Source of the DNA: Bryopsis sp. KO-2023
Lineage: Eukaryota > Chlorophyta > Ulvophyceae > Bryopsidales > Bryopsidaceae
Assembly (NCBI GenBank): GCA_030272585.1
Contig: BSYQ01000006.1
Location: forward strand, 1,575,001-1,639,000
Length of the DNA: 64,000 nt
Direction: 5' to 3'
The translations under genes were made by a program, and so were the position numbers. This document shows positions 54,551 to 64,000 of the stretch, piece by piece (the first letter of the stretch is position 1; the number at the start of each line of letters is the position of its first letter). The notes under the pieces are model-generated. The model searched no databases. It was not told the origin of the DNA and was given only the letters and a program-made list of their open reading frames with translations.

Positions 54551-55914
54551 GATGGCTGGATCGGTCGTTTCTTGGGAAAATTTCGCGACACTGTTATTGG
54601 TATAAGGGTGGTTTGGTTGAGAATTGTCGAGCAGAGTGGGGTTTTGTTAACGCTCGAGTACATCTTCCACTGTGAACTTCGCTGTGAACCTCAATGTGAA
54701 AGGAGCACCAAAGGTACGGGTCACCTTCAAAAAGAAACAGAAGTTCTGCGGCAGTATTGCACCAGCTTCCACGTCACCAGGAAATTCCAAAAAAAAAAAC
54801 ACAAATTTGGTGGGATGCAGGTGTGGAGAAAAACGCTGTTCCAAGCTGGCGGCTGGCGCCCCTTCTTTGGCTGCCATGAATGTTTTCCTGTCAATTTAGT
54901 AGGATCAGGGGCCAACCGACAGTCGGAGAAACTGTCTTTCCCGTTTTTTTTGTTTTTTGCTTTTTTAAATTAGATTTGTGAGTATTTTTTGGTGTGCAAA
55001 AGCTGTTTCTGTTTGGGTTTCCTCTGTTGTTGCAATCGGGGGAAAACGAAAGACAAAAAAAAACACAGCACACATGGGCCACAGGCAGTGGAAGGAAGAA
55101 AATGTATGTCCATTGCTCCCTGATCAGTGCATGCCCCATTCATGCAATACAAAATAAAATAAGAAGAAACCCGACACCATCCACCAACAATAATGCATTC
55201 TTTCGTTTTTTTTTTTTTACAAATCGAATTGGGACAACCAATTGCTCTTTGCCTTTCTTCCCATTCACTTTTTTTTTCCCTTTTTTGTTGGACCCCCTCG
55301 ATTTTTTGTGTTTGGGTGGAAAATGCACTCCACCCCTAGAAAACTTTAAACGGAATTTCTTCCATTACTTCCAATCTTTCCCCCTCCCTTCCATCTCGGA
55401 AAAAAACACCACCTCCAATGGTACCTTATTCAATCATATTCTTGATATGTCAGCCAAAATTGGGTTTGAAAATTAACCGTGAAATATTGAATCATCTGTT
55501 CGTACACATATGCTCCATCTTTTTTCTTTTTTTTCTTTCTTTTTTCTTTCCTTTTTTTTTCTGCCCCACATCCCCTCTTTTCTTTTCGCCATCGTTATGC
55601 AAATTCGACCGATCCACTGCGATCGGACAGAAAGAGAAAAGAAAAAAAACACACGATAGGCACCTCCAGATGGACTCCGAAAGTGCATGTCAGACCCATG
55701 CTGTTTCCCTATCAGCTGAACCCCAAACCCCTTTCAGAAAAAAAACCCACACCCCCCAAAAATTATCCATACAAAATCCACCTCCAAAACGTACATTTCG
55801 TCGTACTTCTTTCGCACTACATGAAAAGAAACCCAGGAAAAAACACATATACATATATGTTGCATGTGCGTGTGTGTGTGCGTGAAAATCACTGATCTTG
55901 GGACATATGACTGA
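54551..55914. other. Intergenic stretch between the Kazal and PPT genes
   Basis: About 1.4 kb of A/T-rich DNA with poly-pyrimidine runs (about 55510-55570) and a (TG)n run near 55872. It must contain the Kazal gene promoter and the thioesterase 3' UTR. No gene is supported. Confidence 0.45.
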
Positions 55915-58323
55915 CTAGCACTGATTCTCGATGCAGTAGTTCACTATGTACTTCTCAATGACATTCTCATCAAACCACTCCCAATCGACGTCCATGTGCT
56001 GTTTTTGAACAGATTCGAAGTGGAGGCCTCCCTTTTGGTCCAATCTTTTGAGCCCGATCCAGTCTTCCGTGTAATGGGGCAGCTCCCGGAGAGGAATCAA
56101 GCGGTCGCCATCGTGATAAGAAAAAATTGCTGTCTCTTTCGGTTTCACTGCAATCATTCAACAACACAGAGTCACAGCGGATAGATTTATGATTAGATAT
56201 ATGTTTCTATTTCTATTATATTTATATATAACAAATGTATATTTTTTAAAATAGTTACAGCAGGGCAGGCGAACTGTAGCCCATGTAGCCATTCGCTCGA
56301 TACAAAAGAGTGATATTGGTGCATTGCTCTTGAACTAATTGTCCATTTATATCTTATTCATATTTTAATTCTATTTTTTTTTTAATGTTTCTAGGCACCC
56401 TTTTCACTTCCATCTAATAAATAATATAAGTACCATCCAACAGCCTCTCACTTTTTTTTTCCCTTCAAAAAGTTTTCATTCACTTTTTCAATGCTTGCTT
56501 ACCAACGTTGTCGTCCAAAAACTCAAACATGACAAAGGCGCTGAGGGATGCCAGGTTGTCGCCATATTGCTGGCTTTTCTCTTTTTTCTCGTTGTTGATA
56601 TCAGCAAGGAAATTGTTCTTCTCCATGTACAAATCTATCTTATTGGGATCCTGCATTGCAACAAAAGAAAGCACACTTTGAGAGCATTTCAAGGATATAT
56701 ATTATATATTATAAATTCTATTCTATTTTTTCAGAGAAACCAATGCAATGAGCAAGCGAGTAAGTAAAGCAGATGATGGATACGTTTTTTTCTGGATTTT
56801 TGGATGCTCCGTGCGTGTTTTTCCTTCCCATATTTCAAATAATTGTTGCATATTCTACCGAGTCACCTTCAAATATTGAGCTTGTACAATGTTCTCCGCA
56901 GCCCAGCCATAATAGGGACTGTTTCCCTGGCTGATGAGGTTTGTCATTATCAAACACATTGACCCAGAGCCTTCCCTGAGTACCCGTTCCAACAAAAGCA
57001 CGGTCAAAATCACTGTAAATCAGATAAAAACCAATAAAAACTAACGCAAAACTAGAATTGACATCATGGAAGCGCTGTTATTTAACTTATTGCCCTCAAA
57101 AATATGTGAAGCCAACGAACGGCCAAATACCATTGTCATCAAGTCAGACTGAAAATCTCTTTTGAGCTCAAATCGAATATCCATCAAAAATTCTGAATTT
57201 AGGGAAAATGACCCCTCTTTCAAGACTGTGTTGCACATACATGCAGGTTGGTGTAGCCATAACACCCTGATGCTGGGCCCCCAATGTGATCAGCAAACGC
57301 ATCTGTGGCCCCTCATGCTGGCAACGTTCAACCACCGCCTGTGACAATGATTTGCACACACACACACGCAAGCATATTCCAGTTTCAAAACAGCCAGATC
57401 AGAAGAGGAGAATAGTTTTGGATCACAGCAAGGGCAGAGGATTTTAGCTTAGCACACAGGGATGACTGTGCAGCTTGATGTAGACAGACTCTGATGATGT
57501 TCTCTCACTCTCAAGAATTGGCCGCCCTGACCGAATCCAATGCCATCGAAGCCATTCTCCAGCTCCTTTTTCTCTTTCAGTACACGGCACACTTCTGCAA
57601 CCTGCACCAGTTTTTTACATCATTCATGAGTGGAAAAAAAGTCCTGTTTTTGATCAATAGAGAGCCTGTGCCAGCCATGATGTCTCAAGTAGGACCAATT
57701 CGCGTGCGTTTTGCAATGCACTGTTGCCGCGATTGGCCCAGGTGGCGGCTGACTCACTTGATCGTTGACGTTACCAATGTAGCTCGCCGTGACATCCTGT
57801 TGTTGGCTTCCAAAACCTATGCTGTGGACGTAGACACCTGAACAGGAAGGACTTTATTCATTCCAACTGCGCGGGACCAGAGCGTCTTTTGAACGTTTCA
57901 CATACAGAGAACGGAAGAAAGGATCGGTGGTGTTTTTCCAGACCTCCCCACCACCAACACACAGGCACACAAGACCGCAACGTTGCGTAGAGTCATATGG
58001 CCTCCTGAGCGTTTTACAAGTGCACTGACGTTATGCCTGAACCCAACTTTTCCTTGCACAAATTGGGAAAGATTCGTCGTTTGCAAAGTTTCTTTGGTGT
58101 AAACTCTCAACATACCATACTTCTTCTCAAGTTCCGACTTCAACTTCCCGACGCCTTCTTGTGTGTCACAGCAGGAGTCGCCCATTCCATGCCATAGAAC
58201 AATTGGCAGCAGGCCGTTGGGAGCCGACTGCAGCGCTCGGGTCAGATGGGTGTTAACGCCGCGTGCATGGTGTTCCACGGGGAAAGAAAGCAAGACTACG
58301 CACAACGAGAGTAGGCCAAGCAT
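55915..58323 (-). CDS. Palmitoyl-protein thioesterase 1 homologue, catalytic Ser position reads Gly (7 exons)
   Basis: Exons are 58323-58116, 57837-57758, 57601-57509, 57338-57241, 56975-56867, 56650-56503 and 56147-55915. The phases all close, giving 322 residues (human PPT1 has 306). PPT1 removes palmitate from proteins in the lysosome or vacuole. The N-terminus is a signal peptide (MLGLLSLCVVLLSFP). LPIVLWHGMGDSCC, GFGQGGQFLR, LGAQHQGV, NNFLADINNE and FVMFEFLDDNVVKP match PPT1 block by block. Of the catalytic triad, Asp (LDD) and His (QKQHMDVDWEWF) are present. The nucleophile motif GFSQGG is GFGQGG, with codon GGT at 57532-57530. So either the copy is catalytically dead or this base needs rechecking. 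No other break is seen. Confidence 0.9.
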
Positions 58324-59162
58324 GGTGAAAAACCAAAACTGCGAGCAACAACGACAGTTTTACGGGAGAGGACGAGTACTTGCAACATTAATAATGCGGA
58401 CATCAAGCGCGCGCTTTCCAGGCGATTGGTGAGAACTTCGCGCCCATCGCGTCCCCCCATGTCCAGGATTCGTTCATGAGGGCTTTTTCCGATCCCATGC
58501 ACGAAGTTCGTGCTGGGAGCCGCTCCCACACTGCTCCATTGTCAAAGTTGCGCGCCGCAGTAAGATCCGACCCCAGTGACGACTGGATGAGCTGGCTGGA
58601 GTTCGGGTGTTGTAGTCATGTTGATAATGGAGTTGCTATCAGTGTCTCGGAAACTTCCTCTCCTACAAACTTCCTTCCTGTTCCGTTATTGTGTGACGGA
58701 CTAGGGAAAAGTGTGAGGCAGGGTTTGGACTTTGGGTCTTGGGATTTCGTGGTGTGAACGAAAACAACGGCGCGAGCGTCGTGAGTTGGGCTTTGGGGGT
58801 GGTTCAGATCGTGGTGCGGTCCTTCCGATCCCAGGCGTTTGTGTGGTGGCAGACATCGAGTGGGATAAATTTGGAGAATTGGTGACAATAGACGATTGTT
58901 TGGAAACAATTCTGATTCACTCCTGATCAATCCGAAACAATCTGGCTTTCTGAGGTGGCCAAGCCTATTTGACCGAGTTGTTGGCTTTCCGTTAAACTCT
59001 TGGCAAACGGGTCTTGCGTTCGCACACCTGCCAACTAACTTGCCAGTTTGACAGAATCTCGTTGCGCCTCTTCTATTTCTTTTAGCGGTCGATTTCCTTC
59101 GAGGAATTCGATCATTAGCACTCGACTCGTTGGAAGACGTAGCTGAGAAGCCTTGCCGAGAT
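58324..59162. promoter_or_regulatory. Divergent promoter region, PPT homologue / DEK
   Basis: About 840 bp between two starts that face away from each other. It contains the 5' parts of both transcripts. Short open frames here (for example 58476-58757) have no recognisable similarity. No defined promoter motif can be assigned. Confidence 0.4.
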
Positions 59163-61531
59163 ATGTCTCACGTCGACCAGAGCGAGCTTGCCAAGAAGTT
59201 TGGCGGCGTCCCCGAACGTTCGAGACGCGAGCGGAAGAAGCCTGAATTTTTCAAATGTGACCGAGAAGACAAGCCCGTCGTTGCGGTCGGCAAGGCAAGT
59301 GTTAACTCTAAAATGGCAACACGAGTTTTTGTCTATATTCGGTGTTTTTACAGATAACACAGAGACATCTCGGCGTTGAACTTGCCGAAGAGCATGACCT
59401 TGAGGCCAGAATTCGGTTAGAAGGGGTCGAAAACGAACAATACGTCATCGTCTATTTTCCCGCCAAAACGGCAGCCGCCTTCACTTCAAGCGCGCTAGGT
59501 TTTCTCCTTCTAATGCTTGTGTTTCTTGGTATTACGGCGGTATGGAATGTTTCCATTTTGTTTTTATGTCGACGCTTTTTCGAAAATGTGTGTTGTCCAT
59601 TTTTCAGGGTAAAGGCACGGAACTGAAGGCAATCGGAAACGGTGAGTTGCATTCTCCAAGTGCTAGAGCTGTCGGCATAGAGTTCTGCGCTTTTATTTCG
59701 TTTTAACGCAAGATTTGTATGTATTGTTGGCTGTGCAGTTGCTCATCGGATGTCGAAGTTGAAGGCGGAGGACGAGGTAGTGACCTTTCTCCATCGCGCC
59801 ATGTTCAAACGCCCCGGAAAGGTGCGCCGCCGTCGTCGTTTCTTCGTGAATCCCTCGTGTATCAGACGTCTTTGTGGAGGTTGAAGACTGATCGGTTTTT
59901 CTGACGTGTTTTCATACATCTTATGTCACAGGGTTCAACTCGGAAAAGAGCCATCTTATCGTTCTCAGGGTTTTCTTTTCCAGCAGAAACTGAGGTACTG
60001 GTACTGGCTTTACTTCCGCCCTTTGCTTTCTTTTGTTGCCATGAGTTTTCAAGATAACTGAAGAATATCTTCGTTTCTGATGTCAGGCTTCCGAGTTTGA
60101 AAAAGTCAAGGAGAAAACTGCACAGCAACCAGTCAAGGTTTTGAATGCCGTCATTGCCCTGTTCGATCTTCCCAAGGGTCTGAAAGAGAAGGTATGCACA
60201 TGCACATTTTTCCATCTCAATGTTCGGGCATATCCAATTGGAGGTTGAACACTGGAATATCCTCCTGTTCTGAGGTTATTCACACTTGATGCGAATCTCT
60301 GAAACCCCCATCAGTTCTATCATTGGTTTGTCGTCTTGCCAGTCTGTCAATGTTCCCCTTTGTTCGAATTCACCAGGCAGCCAAGGTCGAAGCCATCGTT
60401 TGCTTTCTGAACCGCCCAGCAGTCTTGAGCGATGTGGATGCATCACAGCAGGTTGGTTGCCTCAGTTCATATGGCCCCAGCATGCATTCAGTTCGATTTC
60501 CTACCTGTAAAAATGTGTTTTATGTTTACATCCTTGACCCAATGAAAGTCTTGCGCAACCACCTCCTACAAAGGATTGCATATCTGTTCTACAGGTCAAG
60601 AAAAAGCGAAAGGCACCACAGCCAAAGAGAAAATCATCAACCAAGAGAAAAGCTGAGGATGATGCAGAAGAGGAGGAGGAAGCAGCAGAAACAAAGAGTG
60701 AACCAAAACCCCAGCCAAAGAAGGCAAGCTTAGCTGAGTTACCTAATTTTTTGGGAAACATACTGCTTCTATATGTGATTGACCTATGTTCACTCCACAT
60801 CAAACCACCAAGATTCACAATTCCACCGATATGCTTGCATTCCAACATGCTGTCTCAAAGCCTTCAGTTCCAACTGTTTGCAATGCTGCCGAAATTCCTG
60901 CATTGTACCAGAAGCAAACAGTTCTGTAACATTGCTGTGCATCGTTCCCTTGGGACTTCTGGGAAAATGGTTTGATTTCTGGATCTTGAGGTCAGGATTT
61001 TGTGCGAACAGAGGGTGAGAAGGTCAAGAAGAAAAGCAGCAGCAGCTGATGGTGATGATGCAGCCCTGGAGGAGACTCCACAAGAATCGCCAGGTGCTCA
61101 ACAGTTGAACATTTCCGAAAGCGAGTTTCCCCTCCAGCAACTTGAGAACAACTGATTTCCAAAGAATTGGCTGCGGTGGTTTGCTTCCATGTCAGTCCTG
61201 CTTCAAAATCAGGTGTATTGACACTGTGTTGGTTGTGTCAGCAGAAAGCGATGATCCTGCCCCAAAGGCAGAAGAAAACGAGGGCGGCTCAAACCCAGAA
61301 AATGCGGAGGAAGCAAAAGGGGATGCTGATGAAATGGATTCAGAAGAGGAGGGAGAGAACGCCAATGATTTGAAAGAAGATCAAGAGGGAGACGATGTGG
61401 AGAAGGAAGAGAATTCGGACGGGGAGGCTGCAAATCAAGAAACTGGAGAAGTTGGAGCTAAAACTACTGTAACCAATGAGGGAGAAACCAAAGGAAATGG
61501 TGGAATCGTGAAGGACAAGGAGGAGGACTGA
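59163..61531 (+). CDS. DEK-type chromatin protein (9 exons)
   Basis: Exons are 59163-59294, 59608-59641, 59739-59821, 59932-59994, 60087-60191, 60377-60451, 60595-60723, 61012-61093 and 61242-61531, for 330 residues with all phases closed. DEK proteins bind DNA and histones and alter chromatin folding. GKGTELKAIGNVAHRMSKLKAEDEVVTFLHRAMFKRPGKGSTRKRAILSF is the SAP-like DEK domain, close to plant DEK proteins (GRGTKLKDIPNVAYKLSKRK). A Lys-rich nuclear-signal region (KKKRKAPQPKRKSSTKRK) and a long acidic tail (Glu/Asp-rich, ending VKDKEED) follow. Introns 1 and 7 appear to start with GC (AAG-GCAAGT and AAG-GCAAGC). I see no C-terminal DEK-C domain. The acidic tail may replace it. Confidence 0.85.
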
Positions 61532-62260
61532 GGAGCCATAGTTTCTTTTTCTTGGGGGCAGGAGTGGGGGTGAAAGTCTGTACAATTTTAGCAATCTGAA
61601 GCCTTGGCACTTTAGGGGGGGGTGGGGAGGTGTAGGAGGGAAAGAGGAATACAATCAACTTGACATTAAGGGCTGTCACTGACAGCCTGTCAGTTAATGG
61701 TTTGGTTTGATATAGGGGAGAGCAGGGGTACAGCTTTGACATTGGATTCTAATTAGGTGTAGGTAGCTTTTTCAGTTCCAATATGCAGAGAGATTTGGTA
61801 AAAAAGACTTAGTCAGGGTTCCTTGGTGAACATCCTTGGGGCTCCTGCTCATAGGCGATGCTCTAGAAGCTTGTAAAAACAAGTTATGTCGTATATGAAG
61901 CGAGTACATGAGAAGAAAATGTGGTTTTTTTACAGTGTTTCGAACCCTATCGAGCTAGCAAAATCTGCAAAGAAGCGTCGATCAATCAACAACATGACTC
62001 GCTCCACCATCAGAACTCGAATCGACCAAAAGCGAACAGGAAAAAAAAACGATCGCCTTTGACACCTATCTCCCCACCCATTCCCCCCTCCCTTCGCTGA
62101 AACTCGTTTTGTGTGTTGCATGCAGAACGCTGGAACGCCCCGTTTTCGAAACTCTCTCTTCGAAACAGGAAGATAACACAGGTACAAACTGTGAGGAGAT
62201 TCCCACAGTCCAAGTTCTCCCAAAGTCGCCAGTGCGCCAGCTTCTTTCGTGATACGGTGG
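61532..62260. other. Convergent intergenic region
   Basis: About 730 bp holding the 3' UTRs of the DEK gene and the HVA22/REEP gene. There is a G-rich run near 61614-61628. No other gene is seen. Confidence 0.45.
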
Positions 62261-62773
62261 CTACCGCGCTCTGTTCGTCCTTGAACCGGTCTGCTGTTGC
62301 TGAACAGTGGCGTCCACCATGTTCGCGAGCGTGCCTTGGATACGCTGCACGTGGGATTTGAAGTGCTCTTTCGCAAACTCAAAGACGTCGTCGAACGTCT
62401 TATCGACGAGGCCTTGGTAACGGACGAGGAAGGGTCTCAGCGTTCGCACGTAGATGGGCGTCGCCCCTTCGGTTTTGGGATGCCAGAGATAGACTATGAA
62501 CAGGAGTTTCAGCGAGTTGTACAGGGGAAACCAGCCACCCAGGATGTCGAGAACCACCTCCGACACTGCGAACACCGATATGACGAGCCAATACTCACAC
62601 CAAAACCGGACGAACTTCACGTTGCGCCTTTCCAGGGCTTTGAAGCACTTGTACGCTGGCACAACATACGCGGTGAAGTTAATCACGAGCCGCCACGCAA
62701 CGTCCCGCATAGTCGCGCGCGCTCCTGGCCTTTCTTGGCGCAATGTTGTTGAAACCCTTGGGAAAGAGGCCAT
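62261..62773 (-). CDS. HVA22 / REEP / TB2-DP1 family protein, single exon
   Basis: 170 residues. The family shapes tubular ER membrane through hairpin-like hydrophobic segments. FTAYVVPAYKCFKALER, FWCEYWLVISVFAVSEVVLDILGGWFPLYNSLKLLFIVYLWHP and the following GATPIYVRTLRPFLVRYQ are the TB2/DP1/HVA22 signature. The C-terminal 60 residues are amphipathic (FEFAKEHFKSHVQRIQGTL), as in this family. The first ATG (62773) is used. An internal ATG 21 codons later (MRDVAWRLVINF) would also fit. No intron is needed to cover the domain. It is divergent to the gene at the right edge. Confidence 0.9.
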   Translation of the reverse strand: MASFPRVSTTLRQERPGARATMRDVAWRLVINFTAYVVPAYKCFKALERRNVKFVRFWCEYWLVISVFAVSEVVLDILGGWFPLYNSLKLLFIVYLWHPKTEGATPIYVRTLRPFLVRYQGLVDKTFDDVFEFAKEHFKSHVQRIQGTLANMVDATVQQQQTGSRTNRAR

Positions 62774-63906
62774 GACTGGAGCGATCGCATCGCTTTCATT
62801 ATCTTCTTGATTGAAAAATTATTATCAATGTGGATTTTCTTGGATTATTTTAAGTCTTTATTTTAAGAAAACCAAACCAAAACCTTTTATTGGTGACGAT
62901 CTATTGGTTGAGAAGCATTTTTGAACACCCTTTCAAGGAAGGGCATTTTACAATTTAATGAAAGTAATCACTGGGGGTTCTGCCTTTGCTCTGGAGGGAT
63001 TGAGAAATATCCAATCTCCAACATGGAAATAACCCATGAAAGTATAGAAATACCACAACCCAGAGTCCAGACTGTACAAACCCCCAGCAACTACCCAACT
63101 GAATTACTCTATTCCACAATACTGAGAAAACGTTGACCACTAGCTAAATCACCACTTCATATCAAAATAAAACCACCACAGGATCCCAAGAGCAATCAAG
63201 TGGATTTGCATCTTTTGCCTGGACTCCATTCAAAAATTACTTCCTGTGCCAGCAGACCCTTCTTGCCATCATTACTGGACACAACAAAAGCATACTCACC
63301 ATTGCTTGAGAGCTAAAAGTTATATATATATGCCAGCTGGAGAATTGGATATGTCTGTATCTACAGAAGAAGACCCCACACTCTTTTCCAAAGGGCCTGT
63401 TCCCTAGAGCAACTAGATTGCTCCAGGGAGATTAAGGCCAAAGGTCAAAGTGTTGACAGCCCACACCACCTTTACAGCGAACATGGGGATGCAACCCAAT
63501 CCACACAAAGTTTCAATGATACTCGAGGTTCCAACACTTTTTCAGGGGGGCGGGGAGGGGGTTAACACTGGTGGGTGGGAAGGGGGCTGTGCATTGGCCA
63601 TAGCACCAGGACACTCGTTCTTTCAGTCATTTGTATTTCAGTCATTGTGCATTTTTCTTGGCTCCTGTGGTGGTCTGTTTTTTTCTCCCTTCGCCACACA
63701 GGGTGAAATTCTGTCCGCACTTGGTTGACAACCAGTTGACATTTGATCCCCCACCCCTTCCCCAGCTGGTTCGTTCTCTTTCAGCACTTGTTTTTTTTCT
63801 TCTTCTCGCACTGGCACCCTCAATATCATTCACGCCAACAGAACCGAGAAAGCTTTCGTCGGTTGGGGAAAAAAAAAACAGCGTTGAAAAAGAGGATAGA
63901 GCGAGA
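62774..63906. other. Divergent intergenic region with a dispersed-repeat copy
   Basis: About 1.1 kb. Position 63060-63120 carries one of three copies of a dispersed repeat (see 24690 and 43690). The right part presumably contains the promoter of the last gene. No other gene is supported. Confidence 0.4.
63060..63120 (+). repeat. Dispersed repeat, copy 3
   Basis: Plus-strand copy with CCCAGAGTCCAGACTG and AACTACCCAACTGAAT. Confidence 0.5.
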
Positions 63907-64000
63907 ATGGCGACAGGGGCCGGGCCTACGCCGTCGTCGAGCGAGGATGATATGCCATTGGTTAGACGCACTGGTGGGAAATCTCAGCAAGCTGGCAAGA
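63907..64000 (+). CDS. First exon of an unidentified gene, cut by the window edge
   Basis: An ATG in a purine-rich context (GAGCGAGAATGG) opens a frame to the end of the window: MATGAGPTPSSSEDDMPLV, then RRTGGKSQQAGK. This is a disordered, Ser/Asp then Lys/Arg-rich N-terminus, common in nuclear proteins. Too little is visible to name it. The divergent position to the HVA22/REEP gene supports a real start. Confidence 0.45.
   Translation, partial: MATGAGPTPSSSEDDMPLVRRTGGKSQQAGK

Noticed and set aside
59352-59520. An extra exon in the DEK gene (ITQRHLGVELAEEHDLE...)
   Set aside because: It has a good acceptor, but the only nearby donor breaks the frame into the next exon and it interrupts the DEK domain. 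Possibly a retained-intron reading.
1-64000. A CRISPR array, operon or other prokaryotic system
   Set aside because: No spaced direct repeats of that kind. The genes have spliceosomal introns and the window is eukaryotic.

Overview
The window looks like nuclear DNA of a eukaryote, most likely a streptophyte green alga. The evidence is a lipid kinase that fuses eight MORN repeats to a PIP5K domain (an arrangement known from land plants and their algal relatives), an intronless TTG1/DCAF7-type WD40 gene, a plant-like NDUFA1, an HVA22/REEP protein, spliceosomal GT-AG introns of about 0.1-0.6 kb, and nested Ty3/Gypsy elements with chromodomains. No species can be fixed from sequence alone. All intron-exon models are my own reading of frames and splice signals, and no transcript data were used.

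Layout. Positions 1-18050 are a stack of LTR retrotransposon fossils. Element A (652-11323, minus strand) has 172-bp LTRs that look identical and a CAAAC target duplication. It sits inside element B (window start to about 15.5 kb, plus strand). A third, different element C (about 15.5-18.05 kb, plus strand) abuts B. From 18 to 23.4 kb lies an intergenic stretch and then a head-to-head duplicated small two-membrane-span gene. One copy is intact (22443-23318) and the other is a rearranged pseudogene. tRNA-like hairpins lie between them. From 25.5 to 32.65 kb is the 14-exon MORN-PIP5K gene. From 32.7 to 38.1 kb no gene is visible and the DNA is extremely rich in homopolymer runs.

From 38.1 kb the gene density rises. 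An aspartate/glutamate-type mitochondrial carrier (minus) and NDUFA1 of complex I (plus) share a short divergent promoter region, so two mitochondrial inner-membrane genes lie side by side. An inverted-repeat element with 232-bp arms (41548-42442) and other repeats follow. Next come the TTG1/DCAF7-like gene (44764-45780, plus), a large unrecognised helical protein gene (46319-about 50310, minus), a secreted two-Kazal-domain protein (52177-54550, minus), a palmitoyl-protein thioesterase homologue (55915-58323, minus), a DEK-like chromatin protein (59163-61531, plus), an HVA22/REEP protein (62261-62773, minus) and the first exon of a further gene at the right edge.

The host genes are mostly unrelated housekeeping, signalling and secretory functions, with no operon-like logic beyond divergent gene pairs. 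The most notable observations are a PPT1-like protein whose catalytic serine position reads glycine, an extra coiled-coil ORF downstream of pol in element A, the head-to-head gene duplication with tRNA-like DNA at its centre, the long-armed inverted-repeat element, and repeated T-run/G-run junctions through the non-coding DNA.
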